64,000 nt of DNA from Isoperla grammatica (Eukaryota; Arthropoda; Insecta; Plecoptera; Perlodidae). The DNA lies in contig OX246747.1 of the NCBI GenBank assembly GCA_945910005.1, positions 5,514,274-5,578,273 of the forward strand. Direction: 5' to 3'. The notes beneath the pieces are model-generated. The model worked only from the letters and a program-made list of their open reading frames with translations. It was not told the DNA's origin and made no database searches. Shown piece by piece: positions 1 to 9,701 of this stretch; position 1 is the first letter of the stretch; each line of letters starts with the position of its first letter. Position numbers and translations under genes: made by a program.

Positions 1-353
1 GCTCAAATTGTGTCGTTTCATGAATGCTGGGTAAAGCATTTTTGAAAACTTTAGTAGCATTTTTGCTATCGATTTTGCCAGCAAGTTCCATCACTTCTTC
101 TCTGGACACTCCATGGGCCATGGCCCATCTTAACCATTTCCAAGATCACGCTTTTCAGTTCCAACTCCTGCTCCATCCCGAGAGCTGGCTGTGGTCCTGG
201 CCGCTCACAATTCTCGTCCACCAATCCTTGCACTCGCCGTCCTAGGGTATTAAATGGAATTGTATACTCCCTTTGGGCACAGCGAATTGACATGCCCCCA
301 TCTTTGACAGCACTGACAGCTCGTTGCAAATCCAATGTTGAATACTTCAGCAT
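1..353 (-). pseudogene. pogo/CENP-B-like transposase, N-terminal fragment
   Basis: The protein starts at 353 and runs off the left edge of the window. Its first ~45 residues match the pipsqueak/CENP-B type helix-turn-helix (a 'YSTLDLQRAV' start, then 'MSIRCAQREYTIPFNTL'), the DNA-binding head of pogo-superfamily transposases. An acidic/hydrophobic stretch follows. Near position 110 the frame shifts: the initial frame ends soon after, while another frame continues to base 1 with 'VSREEVMELAGKIDSKN', which resembles the second CENP-B helical domain. The copy is therefore broken. The catalytic DDE domain, if any, lies left of the window. A domesticated host gene is possible but the frameshift argues against it. 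Confidence 0.7.
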
Positions 354-750
354 GGCGAGGAGAGTGAATTACTGCAAGTAAAATAATATCAGATTGATAA
401 AGTGGGCCTACACAAATTCTTAGGTCTGATGGGCCTGTATTCTGTCAGCAATTAAACTAAGTAAAACAGGCAGTAACTAAATAAAAAATAGAATTAAGCT
501 TTGCATTAAAAGACTTCTTATTACCTAACCTAAAAAAAAAGTAGCAGCAATGTGAAAGTATGACCATCTGGTTCTTATCTAGTTGGCAGTCACTCTGGTG
601 TTTGGAGCTGTGCTCTTTTCTGCCAACCCCCATTCACTTTTGTAGTAAATGGAAATGATTAATAAATAAATAAAATAAAGGCAATACTTCATCTTTTCCA
701 GCTTTTTTAGGTCGTTTATCAATGGCCCATATACTTTCTCTTGCCCGAGC
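354..750. other. No recognisable gene (354-750)
   Basis: AT-rich sequence with a TAAATAAATAAA run near 660. No long open frame, no clear inverted repeats and no RNA gene were seen. Confidence 0.5.
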
Positions 751-1371
751 TCAGCTAAATACTTTTAAGTGTTTTGATTTGCATAAAAGGACAAGCTGAA
801 TTAGGTCCAGTCTTGATCCATTCCAGGGATTGATGTTACCTAGAGTGTAATACACACCAGTCATTTTTACGTCGCGTTTGCTGGATCCTAGCGGATTAGC
901 AATTACAAACTCGTCTTGGAATAGTACGATCTTTAAAGCATTCCGATCAGAAGAGAACAATGCATGTGACTTCATTTTCGAACCATCATGTATATCAACG
1001 AACACGCCATCATTGCCGGGCATACGATTGGCAGTGTCACCCAATTGTTCGTGTATATAGTTATCGTCCAACAGTGCTTTAAGTGATTGCAGAAGTGGCA
1101 CATAATGCATATGCACGTTTTCATTAGAAGCATTAAGCCCCAGGCTAATCTCGACAGGGCGTACATACCTGAAATGGCGTTTGTAGTACTTCTGTCTCAT
1201 ATGTTTACTACGCAAAGGATTCCTTGCTTCAACTAGAGCAGTGAATTGGTTTTTGGAAAACACCTTATAAATAATATTATGTAGAATGTCTTTCTCCACA
1301 TGTTCAGCTAGTTTGTTGGATATGTCCCTAGCAAGCATTTCCATTGCAGAACGTATATTTGAGCAAAGCAA
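751..1371 (-). pseudogene. Transposon-linked protein of unknown function, C-terminal part
   Basis: A 206-codon open frame. It contains 'YVRPVEISLGLNASNENV', then 'YVPLLQSLKALLDD', 'VFVDIHDGSKMKSHALF', 'QDEFVIANPLGSSKRDVK' and 'GVYYTLGNINP'. I recognise this block as the C-terminal part of a repeated family of uncharacterised animal proteins that usually sits in transposons, but I know no function or catalytic motif for it. The left end (stop near 751) looks natural. The right end abuts a Harbinger fragment on the other strand and overlaps it by about 28 bases, so the N-terminal half was lost at a recombination junction near 1350-1371. The open frame itself is uninterrupted. Confidence 0.5.
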
Positions 1372-1685
1372 GGATCGTTGTTGAAAACGCTTCTGGTAGG
1401 CTTAAAGCAAGATGGCGGTGTATAATGAAGCGTAACGATATGGATAACAAATTTATTCCATACGTGGTCGAAACTGGTTGTGTGTTACACAACGTTGTGG
1501 AAAATCGAAAAGAGGCATTTATCGAAAACTGGCTAGGTAATGTTGAGGAAGCTGAAATTCTCTTCCCTCAACCAAATGAACTGGGAAGTAGAGTACTGGA
1601 CAATTTTGTTGCAACTGATATTAGAAATCAATTGAAACATTACATGGCAATGAATTTCCCTTTGTTAAGATCAACATTTAGATAA
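1344..1685 (+). pseudogene. PIF/Harbinger transposase, C-terminal fragment
   Basis: The motif 'LSKARIVVENASGRLKARW' is the third catalytic block of HARBI1/DDE_Tnp_4 nucleases; the glutamate of 'VEN' is the usual third acid. It is followed by 'ETGCVLHNVVEN', the conserved family tail, and a stop at 1683-1685. The first two catalytic aspartates are missing because the fragment begins at the junction with the unknown-family gene. A Myb-like fragment in convergent orientation follows at 2077-2394, as in Harbinger elements that carry a separate SANT/Myb-like gene. Another, unrelated Harbinger N-terminal piece lies at 50395-51006. Confidence 0.8.
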
Positions 1686-2076
1686 GAAATCTATTTCATT
1701 GCAGAAGATAAAATTCTTTATTTTATTTTGAGCTGACATGTATTACAGTCAAGCCCACTTATAAACGAATCTGAAAGGAGTTGTTTTTTGCCTTGTTAAA
1801 ACAGAACCAATTTGCATGTATTTTTGTATAAGGCAAATCAAAGTTACTTTGTTAAATCCAGAATTGTGTTAAAATAGAGTTCTTTAAAAGGGGCCTGACT
1901 GTATAAAGATAATATGTACTTGTATCAAAATAAAGTTCTACTACTACTAAAAATGTTTTTGTAGATATGCCTGTGCTGCCTGTGCCTAATCAGCTGTTTT
2001 TTTCTTGTGTTTGATGGGATTCTCCCACTTCTTCTTAAACACTCGTAGTCGTAGATGGTGCAGCCATCATCTGGGG

Positions 2077-2394
2077 CTACTGGAATGGACCATGTCCATA
2101 TCCATACTGTCCATATCCCAATGGCATTAATGGGGCTGCTGGTCTTTGGCCCATCATGGTGTTCACCAATGTTGTCATATTAGTAAACACGTCATCTAGC
2201 ATAGCCTTTGTCCTGTGCCACTTTTTTTCTCAGTTCCTCTTTCTGTTTTTTTCCTTCTTCCAGCTGGAAGGTGATTAATTCTTTTTGCTGCTTTAAAAAA
2301 TCAGATTGCAACTGTTCTTGTACCTTTTTCCACTCGGACAACTGTTCTTGGCCTTTTCTCTTCCTCTTTCCAACTATGGGAGATGTAGGCGTTT
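2077..2394 (-). pseudogene. Harbinger-type Myb/SANT-like companion protein, C-terminal exon
   Basis: Behind an acceptor-like TTTCAG at about 2395, this strand reads 'GKRKRKGQEQLSEWKKVQEQ' and a long charged helix rich in Q, E and K ('LITFQLEEGKKQKEELRKK'). After a one-base shift near 2205 it continues as a tail rich in P, Q, G and Y ending 'PLGYGQYGYGHGPFQ' and a stop at 2077. This matches the C-terminal coiled-coil region of Myb/SANT-like proteins encoded by Harbinger transposons. The DNA-binding domain would lie upstream and was not found. The convergent arrangement with the transposase fragment at 1344-1685 supports a single decayed element. Confidence is moderate because the tail is low in information. 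Confidence 0.5.
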
Positions 2395-2620
2395 CTGAAA
2401 TGTTAAGATAATCTAATTAAGTGTACTATTTTCTATGTAAACTTGTAGGCTATTTTTAGCCTTTTAAGTGATACAACATAGTTATCTGTGGAAATACAAT
2501 ACAAATGTACTATGCTTTAAAAGTCAATAAACAGCACGTAGGGTAATTAGCGATTCTGCTCCCGTGACACACCTGCCGTGTCGTCTCAAACACCATCAGT
2601 AACTAGGGATGGTAAGTGTT

Positions 2621-2652
2621 AACGTGTACACGCAGTGAGGAGTGTACACGTT
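2621..2652. repeat. Perfect 11-bp hairpin
   Basis: AACGTGTACAC at 2621-2631 is followed, after ten bases, by its exact reverse complement at 2642-2652. The surrounding 2395-3115 stretch is AT-rich and shows no gene. It may be a leftover transposon terminus or a cruciform-forming site; no further evidence. Confidence 0.6.
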
Positions 2653-3115
2653 TACAGATTTTCCGTGATCAGTAAACGTTTCATTGAATTGTCTTCTTGA
2701 TATTTCTTCTTTTAGTTTTTAAAACTTATCGACATGGCTGTGTATTGTATAATTGCTGTAATTATTGTATTTGCTGCTATGTAATTGCTGTGTACACTGA
2801 CAGGATCGTATTGATATTTATTTACTGCGTACTTTGAAAACTGTTAATTAAAAAAAAATATTTATTACAAAATTTTCAAAAACCACACATTTTTTCTCGA
2901 AACAATTACCCCAGAGTACCTTTATGTTTTATTGATGTGCGTAAAATCCTGTCCACACATGTAACATATATGGATGATGGTTCCTGCCAAATTTTGTGAG
3001 AGTAGGCCTAGATCTCTTAGTTTTGTAGAAAAGTGTACCTAAGTTGAAAAATGGTAAAAAGTGGGAAATTGCACTTGAAAAAAATATGACTATAAATATT
3101 ACTGTAGGCCTACCT

Positions 3116-4345
3116 CTATGCTATGCCTGGTCCATATTCTGGGTCATCTAGTGTGTCCTCAAACTTTCTCTTTGCATTTCTGGCTCTCTGTCGGCCGGAC
3201 TTTGCCATCGCTGCTTCCGATGCCAGCGCTTGTTTGGCGCGTTCAACGTCCAGATCGCGCACACGTCTATACGCATTATAGCCAGGTTCAATTCCCAGCT
3301 CCTCTAGCACTTTGATCTTGCCAATGTTTCCCTCATTGAAGTGTAAAATGGCATCCCGTACTCGGTTTGAGACCTAACGAAGACGGTTTTAGGAATACGG
3401 GTCCATATCACCGCATTGACACTTTCATTAGGATTTTGTGTCTTACCGTGTAAGCATTTTCTCAACAAATCAGTTTATGCCAAATCTTGGTTTACAGACT
3501 TGATTACATCCATAACTGCACTTGGTAGTGAGTGTTTGTGAGTGTATGGCTCTCCTGTCGCCTTGCTTATGTTGAACTTACACCAACTGTCAGCTCCTTG
3601 GGGGACACAAGTTATGTTGTGGTTTTTCATCCATAGAAATTTTATGAAACCAAGTTGCCCAGACAGCTTGTTTCATCTTCTTCTCATCATCAGTGTTGCT
3701 ACGGATAGCTTTACCATAGTAACTTTGTAGTGTGTCGATTTCTGCATCGGTAAGCCTTCCTTTACCACTCAAACCTTTACCGTCAGACAGTTTTTGCCGC
3801 GGTAGTCTTTGCGCAGTTTGCGTAGATTGACCCAAGTCTCTTTTGGACATGTCCTACGCACTCGAGCTTCTCGATATCCACATCGTCCTTACTGTCCCCA
3901 TCGCCCAAGTACTGTACGTAGCGTACATTTCGTGTCGCCTCCAATCGACCAGCACCTGCTGCCTCCATTCCTCCACTGCTACCTTCATAATTGGCAGCAC
4001 AATTATGATCCTCTGTAGTGGTTTTAGAGGTACATTTTTGGCTGTATTTGGAGAGGCAATGACCTTGCCGGTCTCTACACTAGTGGTGGTAACCACTCCG
4101 TTCTTTGACGTGTGACCGCGCTTGTGCCAGCTGCCGTCTAAAGCTGCGACTAAGTTATGGTCATTGTCATTCAACATGACCGTTTCTTCCACAGCAGCTA
4201 TCATGCTGTTTTCACTGGCTACCTTTACTGCTGTTCCAAGGGCTTCTGTGTATTTTGTATATTTAGTTGGAGGTTTTGGTAAATTCATGACAGCGCAGAA
4301 AGTTTTACCAGCCTGGGGACCTTAACCGATGAATGATGATTCATA
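3116..4345 (-). pseudogene. Mutator-like transposase (PF20700-type), frameshifted
   Basis: Reading leftwards, the pieces appear in family order: 'GKTFCAVMNLPKPP' (about 4310-4270), the first catalytic block 'AALDGSWHKRGHTSKNGVV' (4100s), 'MEAAGAGRL...' and the second acid in 'QYLGDGDSKDD' (about 3910), 'KLECVGHVQKRLGS', then 'LSGKGRLTDAEIDTLQSYYG' and 'AVWATWFHKISMDEKPQH' (3600-3800), 'ADSWCKF', and the tail 'LEELGIEPGYNAYRRV' ending at 3116. I recognise this as the Mutator-like transposase domain family found with YqaJ proteins in invertebrates. At least four frameshifts separate these blocks, so the copy cannot make the protein. No terminal repeats were identified around it. Confidence 0.8.
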
Positions 4346-4670
4346 ACGCATAGACCATGCTTAGGTTAGCTTCATACAACCCACTGTCGGTACGGTTTGA
4401 AGTTTGGAAGTTATTGCTACAATTTCATGAGCTACAAGATATTGTCAGAGTTGAATATATTCCGACTCTTTTGCTTGTATCCTCTTCTACTGTCAAAGTG
4501 TCAAACTTTTAAAAAGATCGACAAGCAGTGAAAGCACACAATGCTTTTGTGATTATACTTATATCAACAATGACATTATACGTGCTTCAATAATAGGTTT
4601 TTCAAATTCTTCCTTTTCATCAGAAACATATTATTTTAGTTTTTCAGCAGACACTTTCAAAGAGTATGTT

Positions 4671-5605
4671 CAATGTTGTGCACTACAGCTAAAAAATAAA
4701 AATGTGAGTAAATACCATGCATGTTAGTCAGTCTGTTGGTGTTGTATATTTGAGGGGTTAGATTGTGTTTATTTATTATTTGAAAAAAACACCATGTCCA
4801 TACCCCTTAAAAAATCATAGTCGGTGGAATTCAAGAAAGTAGAGGTAGGGTCTCGTACAGTGGCGAGTCTTCCTCGATTGTCACGGGCGTGGCAGCGTAA
4901 ACCTCCTGGAAGTGACGCCGTGCATAGTGACGGTCCATCAGACACGACGCGACCTTCCAGGCGCAGTTCTTTGAGGGGTTGAAACGTGGGAGCCATGTCA
5001 CGTGCCAAACTTAGTCCTGCCAGACTGTCCAAAGCAAGGAGGTGGGCGTACCGAGAGTTTGCCAGCACTCTCTCGCTTCTCCTTGTGTACGCGTCGCGCA
5101 CTTGGGAGGTTGCGTGAGCTAAATCTGCCGTGGTGTGTTCACCCAGCAGGGGACTGGACACGATTCGATCGACACGCCTCTCGAGTTGTGAACCGTCTCG
5201 TCCGACGTTTGCTGGCAAAGGCTAACGAATCGGATGGCCTTGGTCTGAATCTCCTGCTTGATGGCATCCCACCAGTGGTGGAGAGAGGAGTAATGATTGC
5301 GACGAGCCTCGAATGACTCAAGAAGCTCGCGAATACAATCGCCGAAGTTCGGGTCCTCCAAGAGAGTATTATCAAAGCGACGAGACAAACTTAGGCATTC
5401 GTAGCGACATAGTGGCCAGTAGTGCAAGGTGGTCGGAGAATTCCAACCTTAAAGTTTTTTTTTTTTTTTAGGGGTATGGACATGGTGATTTTTTCAAATA
5501 ATCAAAAAACACAATCTAACCCCTCAAATATACAACACCAACAGACTGACTAACATGCATGGTATTTACTCATTGTTGTTTTTAAGCTGTAGTGCACAAC
5601 ATTTA
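4671..5605. repeat. ~135-bp inverted repeats enclosing a LINE fragment
   Basis: The arm at about 4671-4806 is repeated in reverse complement at about 5469-5605 with only a few differences; shared landmarks are TTGTGCACTACAG, ACCATGCATGTTAGTCAG and ATGTCCATACCCCT. The enclosed 660 bases are GC-richer and encode a LINE fragment. The structure resembles a fold-back or MITE-type element that acquired a retrotransposon piece, or a palindrome with a LINE inserted in its loop. No clear target duplication was seen. Confidence 0.75.
4807..5450 (-). pseudogene. LINE ORF2 fragment: endonuclease end and linker (Tx1/L1-like)
   Basis: The fragment opens with 'LEFSDHLALLATMSL' at about 5450-5405; the S-D-H triad is the last catalytic block of apurinic endonucleases. 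After a frameshift it continues with 'RRFDNTLLEDPNFGDCIREL' and 'HHWWDAIKQEIQTKAIRF', the linker found between endonuclease and reverse transcriptase in Tx1/L1-type LINEs. It then runs through 'SRYAHLLALDSLAGLSLARD' to a stop near 4769. The reverse transcriptase is absent. The piece has neither natural end: both sides pass directly into the inverted repeat arms. A LINE ORF1 of similar type lies at 19871-20395 but need not be the same family. Confidence 0.65.
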
Positions 5606-5843
5606 ACCCCTAGCTGAGTTAACAAAATGTTTATGTCAGTATTATCTTCACCACTGATATTGTGTGAACGTCCGGTTGATGTTGTTAGCTCGAGCGGTGA
5701 AAGGTTGCGCAAGATGTTTGCGTGCTGTACCTAAACAGTATCATTGTTCGACAGTTTAAATGAGGTGCGTAGCCCAGAAGGGTGAAACAAAATTAGGTTT
5801 TAAAGTCCATATTTTCTAGAGATTGTTGTGTAACAACTCCTAG

Positions 5844-6600
5844 CTACCACTTTTTGTCGTATACACACGCCACATAGTCATTTAGTTTGACAGAGAGAAC
5901 TTCACCCGTTCGCGATTTTGTTTTGGCTAGAAGAACGCTCTGGAAGTTAACAGATGCGGATGTTCTATAAACTTTGATGGAGTTCTTGTCTATTGGTTTG
6001 AAGTAGTGAGGTTCCCTGGTGTTTGGAATAGTTGAAACATTGTCATACCCAGACATTAGGAAATTCTCTTCTTTTTCAACCATTATGGATGTCACATAAA
6101 AGAAAGAAAACATCTCTTTGATTTTAGTGGTGCAGGAATCATACATTGCAAGTGGTGTAAGAATGAGTTGATCCTGCAAAAATACTTTTGTTACTAGTAG
6201 TCGCTTTACTGTTCCACCAATCCCATCGCAAGGTCCTTTGCCATGACTGGTGGCAAAAAAGTGCCACTCGGCCATTAGTCCATAGTCTGTGACTTTCGTC
6301 TAAGACTTTCGTAATGTGTGGGACAAAGGATTACAATTCATTTAAGATGACTCGTTGAAAAGTGTACACTGCTGTTGTGGAGTGTTGGTGATAATCACCT
6401 TATGCACATACTTTTTGACTTTGGTTCACCGTTATCATCTTTCGAGTATAATACAAATGGATGGAGGGTCGCTTGAGCATTAACCCAGTGATACGTTTGT
6501 ATTTCATCCTTTACAACGAACGTGAAGTTTTCTGAAAAATCACCGCTTATTATGCATTCGTCACTTTCTTAGTTTTCTTTTTTGTCTTTCAGAAGTAATT
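5844..6600 (-). pseudogene. DFSEN/HGKG-family transposase-like protein, copy A
   Basis: The stretch begins with 'SGDFSENFTFVVKDEIQTYH' (about 6560-6490) and, after a degraded segment, reads 'MAEWHFFATSHGKGPCDGIG', 'GTVKRLL' and 'IPNTREPHYFKPI' before a stop at 5844. Acidic 'DFSEN' and the glycine-rich HGKG/DG block recur in a family of uncharacterised invertebrate proteins that I take to be transposase-like; no reaction has been proven to my knowledge. The middle block seen in copies B and C (SDGP...QYKQKWNF) is missing here, so the copy is internally deleted as well as frameshifted. Copy D at 61113-61740 has the same deletion. A conserved ~390-bp 5' region up to about 6935 is shared with copies B, C and D. 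Confidence 0.6.
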
Positions 6601-6937
6601 TTTTACCAAAATGGGGCGGGTCTAGGGTACCAGCCTATCTATAGTAAGCTACTTCGGCAGCCGAATGGTCAGCCCTAGCTCTGGGCTGTGTACTCGGACC
6701 CGTCTCTTCTACGAGCTGTCAATTTATTTTATTTTCACTCTCTCTCCCACTCCCCCACCCCACTCGCCCACTTCACTTCTCCAGTAGGCCTAACGCACCG
6801 TCTGTCTTTTCGCATTGTAAGCGATGCTGGAACAGCGCCAGGGGAAAGTCCCACACCAGTCATGTTTTCATTCACTGTTTTGTTGAAACCCATATTGGAA
6901 GTGGAAATTGCATCCGCTGCTACCATATGTCGATTCT

Positions 6938-7258
6938 TGTTGATTGATTGGTATTTGGGCTTAACGTCTCATATTTTTGGAACTTGGCTAATCGAGACGA
7001 AGAATGGGTGAAATATGAAGATGAAATTGGGGGCTCTTTGGACGAAAGGGGCAAGTAGGAGGGCGCGTGAGGAAAGGGGAAAGGGGAGGAAAGGGGATTG
7101 GGGTGTGGACTGCACTTCGTCTGACTTCTCCCCCTTAACCAGTCCGGCTAGGGTGGCCCTACCAGAAGCATACGCTTCCGCCGGCATAGCTCTCGGGATC
7201 AACAAAGCACGCAAACCTGCCCACCACGATAAGGTGGCAGTTGTTGGGCAGGTCGATA
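6938..7258 (-). mobile_element. SINE with shared 'TCGATTAGCC' tail, in repeat A
   Basis: In reverse complement it reads from a head with GTGGGCAGGTTTGCGTGCT and GAGAGCTATGCCGGCGGAAG, through AAGTCAGACGAAGTGCAGTC, to the tail ATATGAGACGTTAAGCCC and an ATCAATCAATC end. The same body occurs at 41340, 54030 and 62085, and the tail also at 14046 and 51536. It is present in both large repeats A and D, so it inserted before they were duplicated. Confidence 0.85.
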
Positions 7259-7879
7259 ATTGTTTCAGAGACAATTTATGTATCTTTATTACACCTAAGT
7301 TGCCACATCATGTTGTGAAGGCTTTCATTGGAATTAATAATAATAATAATAATTATAATGTCTTCATTTCATGGAAGGAAATGGGCTAATTTAAGCCACC
7401 ATAGCTTCTCTTACAACTGACTCCAACTGAATCAGTTGTTCAAGAAAGAGCATTAGTTCACAGAAAAGAGTTTTGAGTAAATCACAGAAAACTGTCTCAA
7501 TCTTAAAAAAAGTATATAAAAATTAATTTAAGCCTACACAAAATTAGGTCATAGTAATTGTCATATTATTATGAGAAATAAAATACATTTTTTAAATTTA
7601 AAGACCTTTATGTGAGGTTATAAACCTTGTGGACTAATGCCCTTTCTTGAACAAATGAAATTTTGTATACCTGCTTAATTGTACAAGTTGAAAGCAATAA
7701 TGGAAACTTAATGAATGTATTGTTTTTTTATAATATAAATGTTACATTAACATTAGTAAGGCTTGAGTAAATAATAGATAAAATTAAGATTTTTGCCAGG
7801 AATAAGTAAAATTAAAGGAAAAAAGGAATGATCGAATCATTGTTTAAGAATGTTTTTCATGGTTCTACTTCCAACTACT

Positions 7880-8052
7880 TCAATCATCTTCAACGCTGGC
7901 AGTAGTTTTCCAGGCCAGTATCTCATTGTAAAACTCCATGTCTTCTTCTGGAATGTACTGCATCAGCTTTCGAATATCTTCCATTTGTTTTATGTTTATG
8001 GGCTTTTGCTCGTCTGGGTTAGCTTTATTTTCCGGAAGAAGTGCAATCAAAC
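7880..8052 (-). pseudogene. Putative terminal exon of a DFSEN-family gene
   Basis: Behind an acceptor (TCAATCAG at about 8053) there is an open exon with 'ALLPENKANPDEQKP', 'MEDIRKLMQYIPEEDMEF' and a stop at 7880. The 'DI..LM.YIP..D..FY' pattern resembles the last residues of DFSEN/HGKG-type proteins, but the assignment is tentative. The exon is unchanged in repeat D (63035-63207), a small hint of past constraint or of a young duplication. It lies upstream, not downstream, of the copy A gene body, so it would belong to a different, otherwise lost copy. The rest of 7390-8556 is AT-rich and shows nothing else. Confidence 0.35.
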
Positions 8053-9701
8053 CTGATTGACCTCTAGATGCACTCTAGTCAAATGTGTGTACTTCGAGGC
8101 CACTAATGACTGTAGGGGCACTGATTAATGGTGAATAAAATTACTGGATAACGGTATATAGTTAAGTTTCAATAGCGGTGTATAAAGCGGGATTAATTTT
8201 CCAAAAGCGGTACATAAAACGGTGTTGAAAAACGGCATTATTTTGCAAATAATGCCTGTCAAAAGAATATGCACACCTATGCAAACCACGTTGCATAAAT
8301 TTGCATTTTGGATTCACAGGAACTGAAGGACACTATGGGTTTAGATCTAGATAATGCAATGTTTATTCAGTGGAACAAGTAAAATTTATTCTACATATAG
8401 TGTACAATAGAAGAATGGAACACATTGCCACATGTTTTTCAAGTAAAACAATAAATATACCTATATAGCAGTCTTTGCATACATAGAAGACTTCAGTCAG
8501 TTTAAAACTTAACAGTAACGTAAGGATTTTTTAAAAGTTTTGATTTATTTTAGATTTTAAATCAAGATTTTCAAATTTAAATCAACTTGTCTCCAAAGGT
8601 CAATGCTACCATTAACTCCATCCACATTCTTCAGTCTTAAAGTGGTTCTCTTGTCTGTAAGAATGTTACTGTAGGCAGAGAACCCCCTCTCACTGTCTAC
8701 ATTTGAGACTGGCACCCACATTGCCTTAACTGCGCTCTCAACAAACTCTCCGCGGTCTGCCTTCAGGACTAGCAATGTGGTTAGTACATCCACCTCCTTT
8801 CCTTCAGTCACTTCACTGCACACTTTGGATTTAAACGCACAGTAACCCTCCAGAAGAACATTGGTAGCTAGACCGGCAAGGAATGGTATGTTTTTAACAT
8901 TGAGTTTCACTGCTACATTCATGACGTTAACCATGTTTCTGGGATCAAATAGTTGGGCAATTGAGGACAGGAAACCTTTAGCGGGATTGAGAGTTAGAAG
9001 AGATGAAAGTTTTGTGGATGATTTCACAGCAACGTTCTTTAGTTTTTGAGAAAGGGCTGGTCTGTGTTTGGGTTGTACCTCTTGAAGCATGCCAGTTGTT
9101 TGAAAGTTGAAGTTCCCTTCACTAACGATGGCAAGACTTCTTTGTAGATCTGTCAACTTGCCATGCAGCTTGTGGGCATATGGGTAAGACGAGCCTTCTA
9201 AGACTACTATCAAGTCAATTGTAGACTTGCAATGTTCGACGACAAATGCTGCCTGTCAGTTTTTTCATCTATTTTCAATTGCTTGAAATATTGAATTGAA
9301 GCTCCACCATCCTCATCCTTGAAGAACTCCACCATCGGGGAAAGGTACTCGCACACATTCTCTACGGAATTGTGCCACGAGTTCCATCGTGTCATGACGG
9401 GTAGTGGAAATTGCTTAGGTGCCATGTGGTGATAATTATTTTTCAAGTGGAAGATGTAGTGGTTTTTCCGCTTACGTGCGTTGTTAAAAACATTTTTGAT
9501 GTGAGTCACGCACTCGTTTAATTCAGAGAGTTCTATTTGCCAGATGTTTCCGACTAAATTTAGTTTATGTGCCCAACATTCAATATAAATTAGTTGATCA
9601 CTAAGAAAACCATCTTTTAAACTCCTGAAACATTTCCCCATGTAGCTCGCCGAGTCAGATGCCATAAAAATAACACTGTTGTTACAAGGTCTAAATTATA
9701 A

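Larger units (their letters stand above)
5923..8839. repeat. Long repeat copy A (matches copy D at 61068-64000)
   Basis: The order and sequence of blocks from the HGKG gene fragment through the SINE, the 7880-8052 exon and the hAT 3' part recur at a nearly constant offset of about 55.15 kb. Differences are point changes and small indels, for example extra TAGGCC bases in copy D near 63248 and a local indel near 62710. Copy D leaves the window at 64000, so the full length of the unit is not visible. Confidence 0.9.

Noticed and set aside
3590..4288. Host gene for a nuclease-like protein
   Set aside because: Its motifs match the Mutator-like transposase domain, and several frameshifts break it.
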